Shown here: one piece after another, positions 7,499-15,472 of the stretch
Layout: each line of letters starts with the position of its first letter
Position numbering within the stretch: the stretch's first letter is position 1
Assembly: GCF_013004595.1 (NCBI RefSeq)
Contig: NZ_JABEMC010000005.1
Coordinates: 62,001-126,000, forward strand
Source of the DNA: Brevibacterium luteolum
Lineage (GTDB): Bacteria > Actinomycetota > Actinomycetes > Actinomycetales > Brevibacteriaceae
DNA length: 64,000 nucleotides
Direction: 5' to 3'
Translations under genes and position numbers: made by a program
The notes under the pieces: generated by a model
Database searches by the model: none
What the model was told of the DNA's origin: nothing
Seen by the model: only the letters and a program-made list of their open reading frames with translations

Positions 7499-8779
7499 GT
7501 GGCTCTCAAGGATCTACTGGCCGATACCCGGCCGCTGCGCACGCCGACGTTCCGGCGGCTGTGGTCGGCGAACATCGTCACCGTCATCGGTGCACAGGTC
7601 ACGATCGTCGCCATCCCCGCCCAGCTGTATGCCCTGACCGGGCAGTCGAGCTATGTCGGCTTGGCTGGACTGTTCGGGCTCGTCCCGCTGGTGATCTTCG
7701 GTCTCTACGGCGGTGCGCTGGCTGATGTCATGGACCGGCGCATCCTCATGCTCGGCTCCGGCTGCGGCCTCGTCGCAGCCAGCTTCGGGCTCTTCCTGCT
7801 CTCGGCTCTCGGGTCGACGAATGTGTGGCTGCTGCTGAGCGTCTATGCGATCCAGCAGATGTTCTTCGCACTCAACCAGCCGGCCCGCAGCGCGATCCTG
7901 CCGGCGATCCTGCCCGGTGGCCAGCTGCCGGCAGCCAATGCGCTGAATATGACGCTCATGACCTTCGGCGCAGTCGTCGGCCCGCTGGTCGGCGGGATGC
8001 TCATCCCGGTCATCGGCTTCTCCTTCCTCTACCTCTTCGACGCACTGGCGCTGCTCGTGTCCGTGTGGGCGATCTGGCGGCTGCCGTCCCTGCCGCCGCA
8101 GCGCGCAGGCGAGGCGGCAGGCCCGGGCAGGCGCCGTGCGGGCGTGCGCAGCGTCGTCGACGGCTTCGCCTATCTCATCACCGCCCCGGTGCTGCTCATG
8201 AGCTTTGTCGTCGACATCATCGCGATGGTCTTCGGCATGCCCCGGGCGCTGTTCCCGCAGATCGCTCACGAGACGTTCGGCGGCCCCGGCTCCGGCGGGT
8301 TCGTCTTCGCTCTGCTCTCCGCCGCGATCCCCTTCGGTGCGCTGCTCGGCGGGATCTTCTCCGGTTGGGTCTCACGGGTCAACCGGCAGGGCCGGGCGGT
8401 CGTCATCTGCATCCTCGTATGGGGTGCGGCGATGACCGGGCTCGGATTGGTCCTGCCAGCGGCCGGAAACTGGTGGATGTTCGCCCTCATCGGCGCCGTC
8501 TTATTCCTGGCCATCGGCGGCGTCGCCGATGTCGTCTCAGCCGCCTTCCGCATGACGATCCTCCAGCAGGCCGCCGACGATGCGGTCCGCGGACGACTGC
8601 AAGGCGTCTTCATCGTCGTGGTCGCCGGTGGCCCGCGCATCGCTGATGTGCTGCACGGCTATGTCGCCACCGGTATCGGCACCACCTGGGCGACTGCTGG
8701 TGGTGGTGTGCTCGTCATCATTGGTGTGCTCATCGCTGCGGCAGCCGCCCCGAGCTTCATGCGCTACCGCGTCCGCTAG
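7499..8779 (+). CDS. MFS transporter (EntS/MFS_3-like)
   Basis: The 426-residue protein has about 12 hydrophobic segments in two halves, starting TFRRLWSANIVTVIGAQVTIVAIPAQLY. Loop 2-3 reads GLYGGALADVMDRR, the usual MFS G-x-L-aD-r-xGRR motif in a relaxed form. Its closest type is the MFS_3 group (enterobactin exporter-like and tetracycline/macrolide-like carriers). The substrate is unknown. The start is GTG without a ribosome-binding site, fitting a leaderless mRNA. Its TAG stop lies in a CTAG shared with the stop of the convergent recQ. Confidence 0.85.
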   Translation: MALKDLLADTRPLRTPTFRRLWSANIVTVIGAQVTIVAIPAQLYALTGQSSYVGLAGLFGLVPLVIFGLYGGALADVMDRRILMLGSGCGLVAASFGLFLLSALGSTNVWLLLSVYAIQQMFFALNQPARSAILPAILPGGQLPAANALNMTLMTFGAVVGPLVGGMLIPVIGFSFLYLFDALALLVSVWAIWRLPSLPPQRAGEAAGPGRRRAGVRSVVDGFAYLITAPVLLMSFVVDIIAMVFGMPRALFPQIAHETFGGPGSGGFVFALLSAAIPFGALLGGIFSGWVSRVNRQGRAVVICILVWGAAMTGLGLVLPAAGNWWMFALIGAVLFLAIGGVADVVSAAFRMTILQQAADDAVRGRLQGVFIVVVAGGPRIADVLHGYVATGIGTTWATAGGGVLVIIGVLIAAAAAPSFMRYRVR

Positions 8780-10914
8780 GCCTGCTGGGCGGCGGCGAAG
8801 GGCAGCACGGCAGCTGCGCCTGCCTGCAGCAGTTGGCGGGCGAGGACCGTCATCGTCCAGCGGGAGACGATGAGCGCATCGACGAGCAGCACCGTCTTCC
8901 CGTTCACGGCAGCGGCCTGCTCGTCTGTCAGCCGGAACGCACCGGCGAGGTTCCTGACCCGGAACGCAGAGTTGACGTCAGGGGAGCCGGGATCGCGCAG
9001 CAGCTCGAACTCACCGATGTCCTGCATCTGCCCGACCGAAGCGAGGCCGGCTGCCAGTGACCGGGTGAAGACCGGCCGCAGCGTGTTCGGCACCGAGATC
9101 ACCACCTCGGGCCGGGACTGCCAGTCCCAGTCGGCGAGCACCTTCACGGCAGCCTGACCGATCGCCTCGGGCACCGGAGCGTCTGTCTGCCCGGTGCTGA
9201 AGGTCTCGGCCAGGCGCTGGCCGATTCCCAAATCGGTGAGCCGGGCGATGACCCGGCCCTCGGCGCACCTCTCAGCCGAGGCGATCTTGCCGCGCAACTC
9301 GATACCGAGGCGGTCGAGACCGGTCGGCCATTGGGCGCGCGGGGCGACCGGCAGTCCGACGCCTGCCAGCTGGCTACCGGCAGTCTGCAGACCGGAGTCG
9401 CTGACCTCGGTGGAGAACCACGGGCCGACGCAGTTGTCGCACCGGCCGCAGTCACCGGTCGTGTCGTCATCGAGCTGGCCGGTGAGATAGCGCATCCGGC
9501 ACATCTGCGTGCGCTCGTACTCCCGCATCGCATCGGCCTCACGGGCTCGTGTGGCCGCGACCGCGGCGTAGCGCTGGGCGTCGTAGGTCCAGCCGGCCCC
9601 GGTGGTGACGAATCCGCCGCGCACCCGATCGACGGCCCCATCGACCTGCAGGATCTTGAGCAGCAGCTCGAGCCTCGCCCGCTTCTCCCCCACGACGGTC
9701 TCGAGCGCCGGAATCGACATCGGCTCCTCGGCGCTGAGGCTGGCCAGCACCGCGGCGGCGGTCTCCTCATCGGGCATCGATGCGGTGGCGAAGTACTCCC
9801 AGATCCGCTCGTCCTCCGGCCCGGGCATGAGCAGCACATCAGCTGACTCGGTTGCGCGCCCGGCACGGCCGACCTGCTGGTAGTACGCCACTGGTGAGGA
9901 CGGGGCGCCGAAGTGGATGACGAATCCCAGATCCGGTTTGTCGAAGCCCATCCCGAGTGCCGAGGTCGCCACGAGCGCCTTGACCTCATTGGCCTTGAGC
10001 GCAGCCTCCATCGCCGCCCGCTCATCAGCATCCGAAGCACCGGTGTAGGCGGCGACATTCCACCCAGCCTGCGTGAGCGCCCGCGCAGCATCCTGGGCGG
10101 CGGCGACGGTGAGGGTGTAGATGATGCCCGAGCCAGTGAAGTCGCCGAGGTGCTCGCACAGCCAGGCGAGCCGGCGGGCCGGTTCGGACTTGGCCATCAC
10201 ACCTAGGCGCAGGGAGTCGCGGGCGAGCTGCCCGCGGATGACGAGCGCATCGTGGCCGAGCTGCTCGGCGACATCGTCGACGACCCGGGAGTTGGCCGTC
10301 GCGGTCGTCGCCAGCACCGGGATCGATCCGGGCAGCTCTGCCAGGATCGAGCCGATGCGCCTGTAGTCGGGCCGGAAGTCGTGGCCCCAGTCGGAGATGC
10401 AGTGGGCCTCGTCGATGACGATCATCCCGAGATCGGCCATGAGCCCAGGCAGCACCTCGGAGCGGAAGGACGGGTTGGCCAGCCGTTCGGGCGAGATGAG
10501 CAGCACGTCGACGGCACCGGCGGCCAGGTCGGCACGCACCTGGTCCCATGCCTCGGCGTTGGACGAATTCATCGTCACCGCGCGCACGCCGGCGCGTTCG
10601 GCGGCTGCGACCTGGTCGCGCATGAGCGCCAGCAGCGGGGAGATGATGAGTGAGGGCCCGCAGCCGGCCCGGCGCAGCAGGGTCGCTGCGACGAAGTAGA
10701 CAGCTGATTTGCCCCAGCCGGTGCGCTGGACGACGAGTGCACGCCGGTGCTGGGCGACCAGCGCTGCGATCGCCTCGAACTGGCCGGGATGGAACTGCGC
10801 GTCAGCTCGGCCGGTGAGCTCGCGCAGCACCTCCAGGGCGGCCGCGTGCAGCTGCGGGTCGGAGGCCGCCGCCGAGGCGGTGGCTGGCTGGGGTGCAGAT
10901 GCGTCGGTGCTCAT
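8776..10914 (-). CDS. recQ: RecQ-family DNA helicase with C-terminal phosphoribosyltransferase-like domain
   Basis: RecQ unwinds DNA 3'-5' in recombination and repair. Motif I is TGWGKS (residues 65-70), motif II DEAHC (about 167-171), and motif VI lies around QQVGRAGRA. The RecQ zinc site is visible at about 471-500 (C-x-MRYLTGQ, then CGRCDNC). After about residue 560 there is no HRDC domain. Instead the chain has VVISVPNTLRP and GKTVLLVDALIVSRWTMTVL, which looks like a ComF-type phosphoribosyltransferase fold with a decayed PRPP loop. The ATG at 10914 is preferred over an upstream in-frame codon because TAGACT ends 7 nt before it. Confidence 0.9.
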   Translation of the reverse strand: MSTDASAPQPATASAAASDPQLHAAALEVLRELTGRADAQFHPGQFEAIAALVAQHRRALVVQRTGWGKSAVYFVAATLLRRAGCGPSLIISPLLALMRDQVAAAERAGVRAVTMNSSNAEAWDQVRADLAAGAVDVLLISPERLANPSFRSEVLPGLMADLGMIVIDEAHCISDWGHDFRPDYRRIGSILAELPGSIPVLATTATANSRVVDDVAEQLGHDALVIRGQLARDSLRLGVMAKSEPARRLAWLCEHLGDFTGSGIIYTLTVAAAQDAARALTQAGWNVAAYTGASDADERAAMEAALKANEVKALVATSALGMGFDKPDLGFVIHFGAPSSPVAYYQQVGRAGRATESADVLLMPGPEDERIWEYFATASMPDEETAAAVLASLSAEEPMSIPALETVVGEKRARLELLLKILQVDGAVDRVRGGFVTTGAGWTYDAQRYAAVAATRAREADAMREYERTQMCRMRYLTGQLDDDTTGDCGRCDNCVGPWFSTEVSDSGLQTAGSQLAGVGLPVAPRAQWPTGLDRLGIELRGKIASAERCAEGRVIARLTDLGIGQRLAETFSTGQTDAPVPEAIGQAAVKVLADWDWQSRPEVVISVPNTLRPVFTRSLAAGLASVGQMQDIGEFELLRDPGSPDVNSAFRVRNLAGAFRLTDEQAAAVNGKTVLLVDALIVSRWTMTVLARQLLQAGAAAVLPFAAAQQA

Positions 10915-10921
10915 GTGGCCG

Positions 10922-10927
10922 AGTCTA
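10922..10927 (-). promoter_or_regulatory. -10 box of recQ, leaderless layout
   Basis: TAGACT on the minus strand ends 7 nt before the recQ ATG at 10914. Confidence 0.6.
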
Positions 10928-11019
10928 GGCACACCCACGGACGTCGCCATTACCTCACCGTGTGACCAGGAACGATGTCCCGCCTCTCGGCCGGGAGGGG
11001 CGGTGTCCGTACCACTCCG

Positions 11020-11025
11020 TATGAT
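11020..11025 (+). promoter_or_regulatory. -10 box of the CydDC-like operon
   Basis: TATGAT lies 40 nt before the GTG at 11066, which has a good AGGAGG. It is the best -10 candidate in the 151-bp recQ/cydD gap. Confidence 0.4.
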
Positions 11026-11065
11026 GGTCTGCGATACCGATCCCGTCCCCTGCCAGGAGGCTGTC

Positions 11066-12778
11066 GTGGCTGCGCATCCGCATGGTCATCCCGGTGCCTC
11101 AAGCGCACCGGAGGCTCCGCTGCATGAGCGGCTGCGCCAGGCTGTGCCCGGCTGGGTGCTGGCCGTCTCGACCGCTGCTGCGTGGGCGCAGGCTGCGGCG
11201 ACGGCGTTCCTGTTCTTCAGCCTCGGATCGGCTCTCGATGTGCTCAGCTTCGGTAAGCGCCTGCTGCCAACGGAGATCCTCACGCTCATCCTCATCGCCG
11301 CCGCAGCTGCGATCTGGGCCGCTGCCGGTGCCGGGTTCTCCGCCTGGGCTGCCTCGGATGCCGAGAAGCAGCTGCGCGCGGCCGCGCTTGGCAGCCTCTA
11401 CCGCCTCGGTGCTGTCGATGTGCAGTCGCGGGCCGGTTCCCTGCTGTCGCTGCTCACCGATGGGGTGCAGCGGACCGCGAACTACCGGGCGGCGTTCATC
11501 GGCCCGATGATCGGTGCGCTGACCACCCCGCTGCTCGTGCTGGCGATCATGGCGCTGACCGTGAGCGGGCGGATCGCCGGGTTCCTCGCCCTGCTGCTGC
11601 TCATCGTCCCGGTCGTCATCGCCGGGTTCCGGCGGGCGGTGCGCCCGATCGGCCGGTCGTACCGGATGACACAGGGCCGTCTGACCGCTGCCTTCCTCGA
11701 GGCGATCCAGGCGCTTGACACCCTCGTCTACGCGCGCGCTGCCGGGCGCACCGCTGCTGAGCTGGCCCGACGCGGGGAGGAGCACCGGTCGAGCATCATG
11801 CGGATGCTGGCCGGCAACCAGCTGCTCATCTTCGTCGTCGACGCCGCCTTCTCCCTCACCGTCGTCGTCGCCGCCACCGCCCTGGCGCTGCAGGGCCTGG
11901 CCGCCGGCACGCTGAGCCTCGGCGGGGCGCTGGCGGTCCTGCTCATGACCACGCTTGTCATCGGTCCGGTCGACATCATCGGCCGGTTCTTCTACATCGG
12001 CATCAGCGGCCGGGCAGCCCAGCGCAGTCTCAGTGAGCACCTGCATTCCGGCACCGCGCCCGAGGTGGCAGCCGGCGCGGGTGCTGTACGTCCCCGCGGG
12101 GACGTCGAGACCGCCGGGGCTGCGCTCAGCCTCAGCGAGGTCACCGCGGGCTGGCCGGGTGGGCCACCGGTGTTCACCAGGCTCAGCCTCGACATCGCAC
12201 CCGGTGAGCATGTCGCGCTCATCGGTCCTTCGGGTGCCGGGAAGTCGACGATCGCCGCCCTCCTGCAGGCCCACCTGCTGCCGCGTTCCGGCGAGGTGAG
12301 CGTCGCCGGGCTCGACACCGGGGAAGCGGATCGTGCAGCGGTGCGCGAGCAGCTGGCCGTCGTTGAGCAGCAGACGTTCCTGTTCCTCGGCACGATCGAG
12401 GACAACCTGCGCATCGCCGCTCCCGAGGCCGATGACGACCAGCTGTGGGAGGCACTGGAGACTGCCGGGCTGGCTGCCGATGTGCGGAATATGCCGGCAG
12501 GTCTGGCGACACCGGTCGGTGAGCACGGTCGGCTGCTCTCCGGCGGGCAGGCGCAGCGGCTGGCGATCGCCCGGGCTGCGCTGCGTGATGCCCCGATCCT
12601 CATCCTCGACGAGCCGACCAGCCAGGTCGATCTGGCCGGTGAGGCGGCGATCCTTGAGGCCCTGCGCCGGCTGGCTGCCGGCCGCACGGTGCTCACGATC
12701 GCCCACCGTCCGTTGGCGGTGCTCTCGGCTGACCGGGTCATCGACCTGCGTCAGCTGATGGCGGAGGCGCCGTCATGA
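11066..12778 (+). CDS. cydD: CydD-like ABC exporter subunit (membrane plus ATPase)
   Basis: The 570-residue half-transporter has about six membrane segments (residues 30-320) and a C-terminal ABC ATPase. Walker A is GPSGAGKST (about 388-396), the signature LSGGQAQRL is at about 490, Walker B is ILILDEPTSQVD (about 511), and the H-loop is IAHRP. CydDC pairs export glutathione/cysteine or bind heme to support cytochrome bd assembly. No cydAB is present, so the substrate is uncertain. The GTG at 11066 follows AGGAGG by 5 nt. The long frame upstream is discarded because it runs through the recQ promoter. It overlaps the next gene by ATGA. Confidence 0.75.
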   Translation: MAAHPHGHPGASSAPEAPLHERLRQAVPGWVLAVSTAAAWAQAAATAFLFFSLGSALDVLSFGKRLLPTEILTLILIAAAAAIWAAAGAGFSAWAASDAEKQLRAAALGSLYRLGAVDVQSRAGSLLSLLTDGVQRTANYRAAFIGPMIGALTTPLLVLAIMALTVSGRIAGFLALLLLIVPVVIAGFRRAVRPIGRSYRMTQGRLTAAFLEAIQALDTLVYARAAGRTAAELARRGEEHRSSIMRMLAGNQLLIFVVDAAFSLTVVVAATALALQGLAAGTLSLGGALAVLLMTTLVIGPVDIIGRFFYIGISGRAAQRSLSEHLHSGTAPEVAAGAGAVRPRGDVETAGAALSLSEVTAGWPGGPPVFTRLSLDIAPGEHVALIGPSGAGKSTIAALLQAHLLPRSGEVSVAGLDTGEADRAAVREQLAVVEQQTFLFLGTIEDNLRIAAPEADDDQLWEALETAGLAADVRNMPAGLATPVGEHGRLLSGGQAQRLAIARAALRDAPILILDEPTSQVDLAGEAAILEALRRLAAGRTVLTIAHRPLAVLSADRVIDLRQLMAEAPS

Positions 12779-14586
12779 CGCATGCGACTGCCCGCCGCCG
12801 GGAGCTCACCGGCTGGCTCATCAGTCAGACCCGCGGGCTTCTCGCCCCGCTCGGCCTGGCGGTCATCGCCCGGGTGCTCGGCCAGCTGCTCGGGGTCGCA
12901 CTCTTCGTCGTCGCCGCGTCGCTGCTCATCCGTGCTGCGGGCCCGCAGCTGTCAGGCCAGTCCGTCGGCACCGGGGTTGCTGTCGCCGTGCTGGCCGGCC
13001 TGGCGATCGTCAAGGCGCTGCTGCGCTACGCCGAACACTATGCCGGTCACTATGTCGCCTTCACCTCGCTGCAGCGGCTGCGCGATGCCTTCTTCGCCCG
13101 GCTGATCCCCCAGGCGCCTGCTGCGACGCAGGGCCGTGCGGGAGCCGAGCTGGCGAGCCGGGCCACCTCGGACATCGACCGGATCGAGGTGTTCTTCGCC
13201 CACACCCTGCCGCCGGCTGTCTCCGCAGTCGCCGTCCCGGTGATCGCACTCCTCTGGCTCGGCATCGCTGTGGATCCGTGGCTGGCGCTGATACTGGCGA
13301 TTGCCGTCCTGGCGCTGCTGGCCCTGCCACTGCTGACCCGGCGCGGGGCCGTCGACTCCGCCAACGCGGTGGCACGCGTGCGCGGCCAGATCGCCGAGCG
13401 CCTCGGCGACGATGTGCAGGGCATGCGCGAGATCCTCGGATTCGGTATCACCGACCAGCGACTCGACGGCCTCGAACGCGTTGACGACGAACGCACGACA
13501 GCTGCCGCGCAGGTCGGGACGAGTCAGGCGATCCGGGCGGGCCTGTCGGTGCTGCTGCAGGGCGGGGGTCTCATCGCCGTCCTCCTCGTCGGTGCCGGCA
13601 CCGGAGCCTCACCGGCTGCGATCATGACAGCGCTGGCCGTCGGCATCGGGCTCATCGGCCCTGCCCGCGGGTTCGAGGACTACATCACCGGTCTCGACAA
13701 CGCCTTCGCCGCCACCTCCCGCATCCGCGAGATCATGGACGCTGTTCCTGCCGTCAGCGACTCCGCCAGCCGCACAGCCCCCGCAGCTTTCGCTGCCACC
13801 GGTGACGCACGCGAATCTGAGGCTGGCTCCGGTCCGGCAGCGACCGCCTCACGCAGTGGTGCGGCTGCGAGTGTCGAATTCGACGACGTCACCTTCAGCT
13901 ATGACCCGAACGCCGGGCCGCAAGCACTTGAGTGCGTGACACTGCACGCTGAGGCGGGGACGTGGACGCATATCGTCGGGGTCTCCGGCAGCGGCAAATC
14001 CACGCTGGCTGGGCTGCTGCTGCGCGGCTGGGACCCCGAATCCGGTGTAGTGCGCCTGGCCGGCACCGATGTGCGCGAGCTGCCGCTTGCCGAGCTGCGT
14101 TCACGCATCTCACTGGCCCCGCAGCGACCGACAACACTGCGCGGAACCCTGCGGGAGAACGTCACGCTGGCCGCCCCTGATGCCACCGATGAGCAGATCG
14201 CTGAGGCACTGACGCTCGCCGGCCTGCCCGACTGGACTGAGCGGCTGGCAGAGCCGGTCGGCGCGCGCGGTCAGAGCCTCTCCGGTGGGCAGCTGCAGCG
14301 GCTGTCCCTGGCCCGCGCACTGCTGCCGAACCCGCAGGTGCTCATCATCGATGAGGGCCTCAGCCAACTCGATGCCGACACCGCAGCCGAGGTCCGGCAG
14401 CGTCTGCAGTCGATCGAGAACCTCACGATCATCGAGATCACCCACCGGGCCGACCTCATCGACGATACGGCTGCTGTGTGGGTGCTCGACCTCGGCACGG
14501 TCGTCGAATGGGGCACCGCTGGCCAGCTGCGTTCACGCAACGGCCCGTTCCAGCGGCTTGAGGCGCGCATGGCCTACGATGCCTGA
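12775..14586 (+). CDS. cydC: CydC-like ABC exporter subunit (membrane plus ATPase)
   Basis: The 603-residue partner of the preceding subunit has membrane helices at about residues 20-310 and then an ATPase domain. Walker A is GVSGSGKST (about 402-410) and the signature is LSGGQLQRLSLARAL (about 502). Walker B reads VLIIDEGLSQLD, so the usual proline after the catalytic Glu is replaced by Gly. An Ala/Ser-rich linker of about 40 residues separates the two domains. ATGA overlap with the upstream gene implies coupled translation and a heterodimer. LysE follows with no gap. The CydC name is by arrangement and family resemblance only. Confidence 0.75.
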   Translation: MTHATARRRELTGWLISQTRGLLAPLGLAVIARVLGQLLGVALFVVAASLLIRAAGPQLSGQSVGTGVAVAVLAGLAIVKALLRYAEHYAGHYVAFTSLQRLRDAFFARLIPQAPAATQGRAGAELASRATSDIDRIEVFFAHTLPPAVSAVAVPVIALLWLGIAVDPWLALILAIAVLALLALPLLTRRGAVDSANAVARVRGQIAERLGDDVQGMREILGFGITDQRLDGLERVDDERTTAAAQVGTSQAIRAGLSVLLQGGGLIAVLLVGAGTGASPAAIMTALAVGIGLIGPARGFEDYITGLDNAFAATSRIREIMDAVPAVSDSASRTAPAAFAATGDARESEAGSGPAATASRSGAAASVEFDDVTFSYDPNAGPQALECVTLHAEAGTWTHIVGVSGSGKSTLAGLLLRGWDPESGVVRLAGTDVRELPLAELRSRISLAPQRPTTLRGTLRENVTLAAPDATDEQIAEALTLAGLPDWTERLAEPVGARGQSLSGGQLQRLSLARALLPNPQVLIIDEGLSQLDADTAAEVRQRLQSIENLTIIEITHRADLIDDTAAVWVLDLGTVVEWGTAGQLRSRNGPFQRLEARMAYDA

Positions 14587-15186
14587 GTGATTCTCCACCT
14601 GCTCACCGGCGCGCTGACGGGCTGGTCGCTCATCATCGCCGTCGGCCCACAGAACGCTCTGGTGCTCCGGCAGGGCATCCGCCGCGAACACCTCGGCGTC
14701 GTGCTGGCCATCTGCATCATCGCCGATGTTGCGCTCATCGGCCTGGGCACCATCGGCATCGGCGGTCTCATTCTGCTGGTGCCCTGGTTGCTGACAGCCC
14801 TCAAGTGGCTGGGTGCTGCCTATCTTGTGTGGTTCGCTCTCATCACGCTGCGCTCCGCCTGGCACACCACCGGTCTGAGCGCCGATGCACAGCCGCGCAC
14901 CCGCAGGCAGATCGTGCGCACGACTCTGGCGCTGACCTTCCTCAACCCCGGCGTCTACCTCGACACCGTCGTCATGGTCGGCAATCTGGCCAATCAGCAG
15001 GGTGCAGACGGGCGGTGGTGGTTCATGCTCGGGGCGATGGCCGCCTCGGTCAGCTGGTTCCTTGTCATCGGCTTCGGTTCCCGAGCGCTGGCGCCCGTCC
15101 TGGCCAAACCGCGCCTCTGGCAGGCAATCGACGTCGCGATCGCCGTTGTCATCGTCGTTTTAGCGGTCCGTCTCGTGCTCTCCTGA
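14587..15186 (+). CDS. LysE/ArgO-family amino-acid exporter
   Basis: The 199-residue membrane protein has the LysE-family N-terminus GWSLIIAVGPQNALVLRQGIRREH and five to six membrane segments, with a conserved LNPGVYLDTVV helix in the second half. LysE proteins export lysine, arginine or related amino acids. The GTG start follows the TGA of the upstream ABC gene immediately, so the three genes form one transcription unit. With a possible thiol or amino-acid ABC exporter upstream, a shared export role is plausible but not shown. The gene's 3' end overlaps a small convergent gene by 27 nt. Confidence 0.85.
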   Translation: MILHLLTGALTGWSLIIAVGPQNALVLRQGIRREHLGVVLAICIIADVALIGLGTIGIGGLILLVPWLLTALKWLGAAYLVWFALITLRSAWHTTGLSADAQPRTRRQIVRTTLALTFLNPGVYLDTVVMVGNLANQQGADGRWWFMLGAMAASVSWFLVIGFGSRALAPVLAKPRLWQAIDVAIAVVIVVLAVRLVLS

Positions 15187-15468
15187 GCCGGTATCAGCGG
15201 ACGCCTCGCCTACGTCACCGGCAGTTGCTTCACTGCCGGTCTCAGGCACATCTTCGGCTGGGCGTGTGGCGGAGTCGACTCGGCGTGGATTCGGCCGTGA
15301 TGCCCATGCCGGGACCGGGTGGGATCTCGTCGCCCAATGCGGTGGCCGGTCTGCCAGCAGCCGCTCGTCGCCGTTGGCCTCCGAAGCCGGAGTGGACCCC
15401 CCGGATTCGTTGCGCAGAGTGCGCCGATAGGCCTCGATCGCAGCCTGCACCCGCGGATCCTTCGTCAC
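15160..15468 (-). CDS. small hypothetical protein downstream of the giant helicase
   Basis: A 102-residue frame starts at a GTG 4 nt after the helicase stop. It opens with VTKDPRVQAAIEAYRRTLRN, which looks like an amphipathic helix, followed by a polar Pro/Ser/Glu-rich tail. I do not recognise a family. In favour: the position right behind the helicase in the same direction and codon use with GC-rich third positions. Against: there is no ribosome-binding site, it overlaps lysE by 27 nt at the 3' end, and its composition is low in complexity after residue 25. It may be translated by termination-reinitiation from the helicase. Confidence 0.5.
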   Translation of the reverse strand: MTKDPRVQAAIEAYRRTLRNESGGSTPASEANGDERLLADRPPHWATRSHPVPAWASRPNPRRVDSATRPAEDVPETGSEATAGDVGEASADTGSGEHETDR

Positions 15469-15472
15469 GGTC

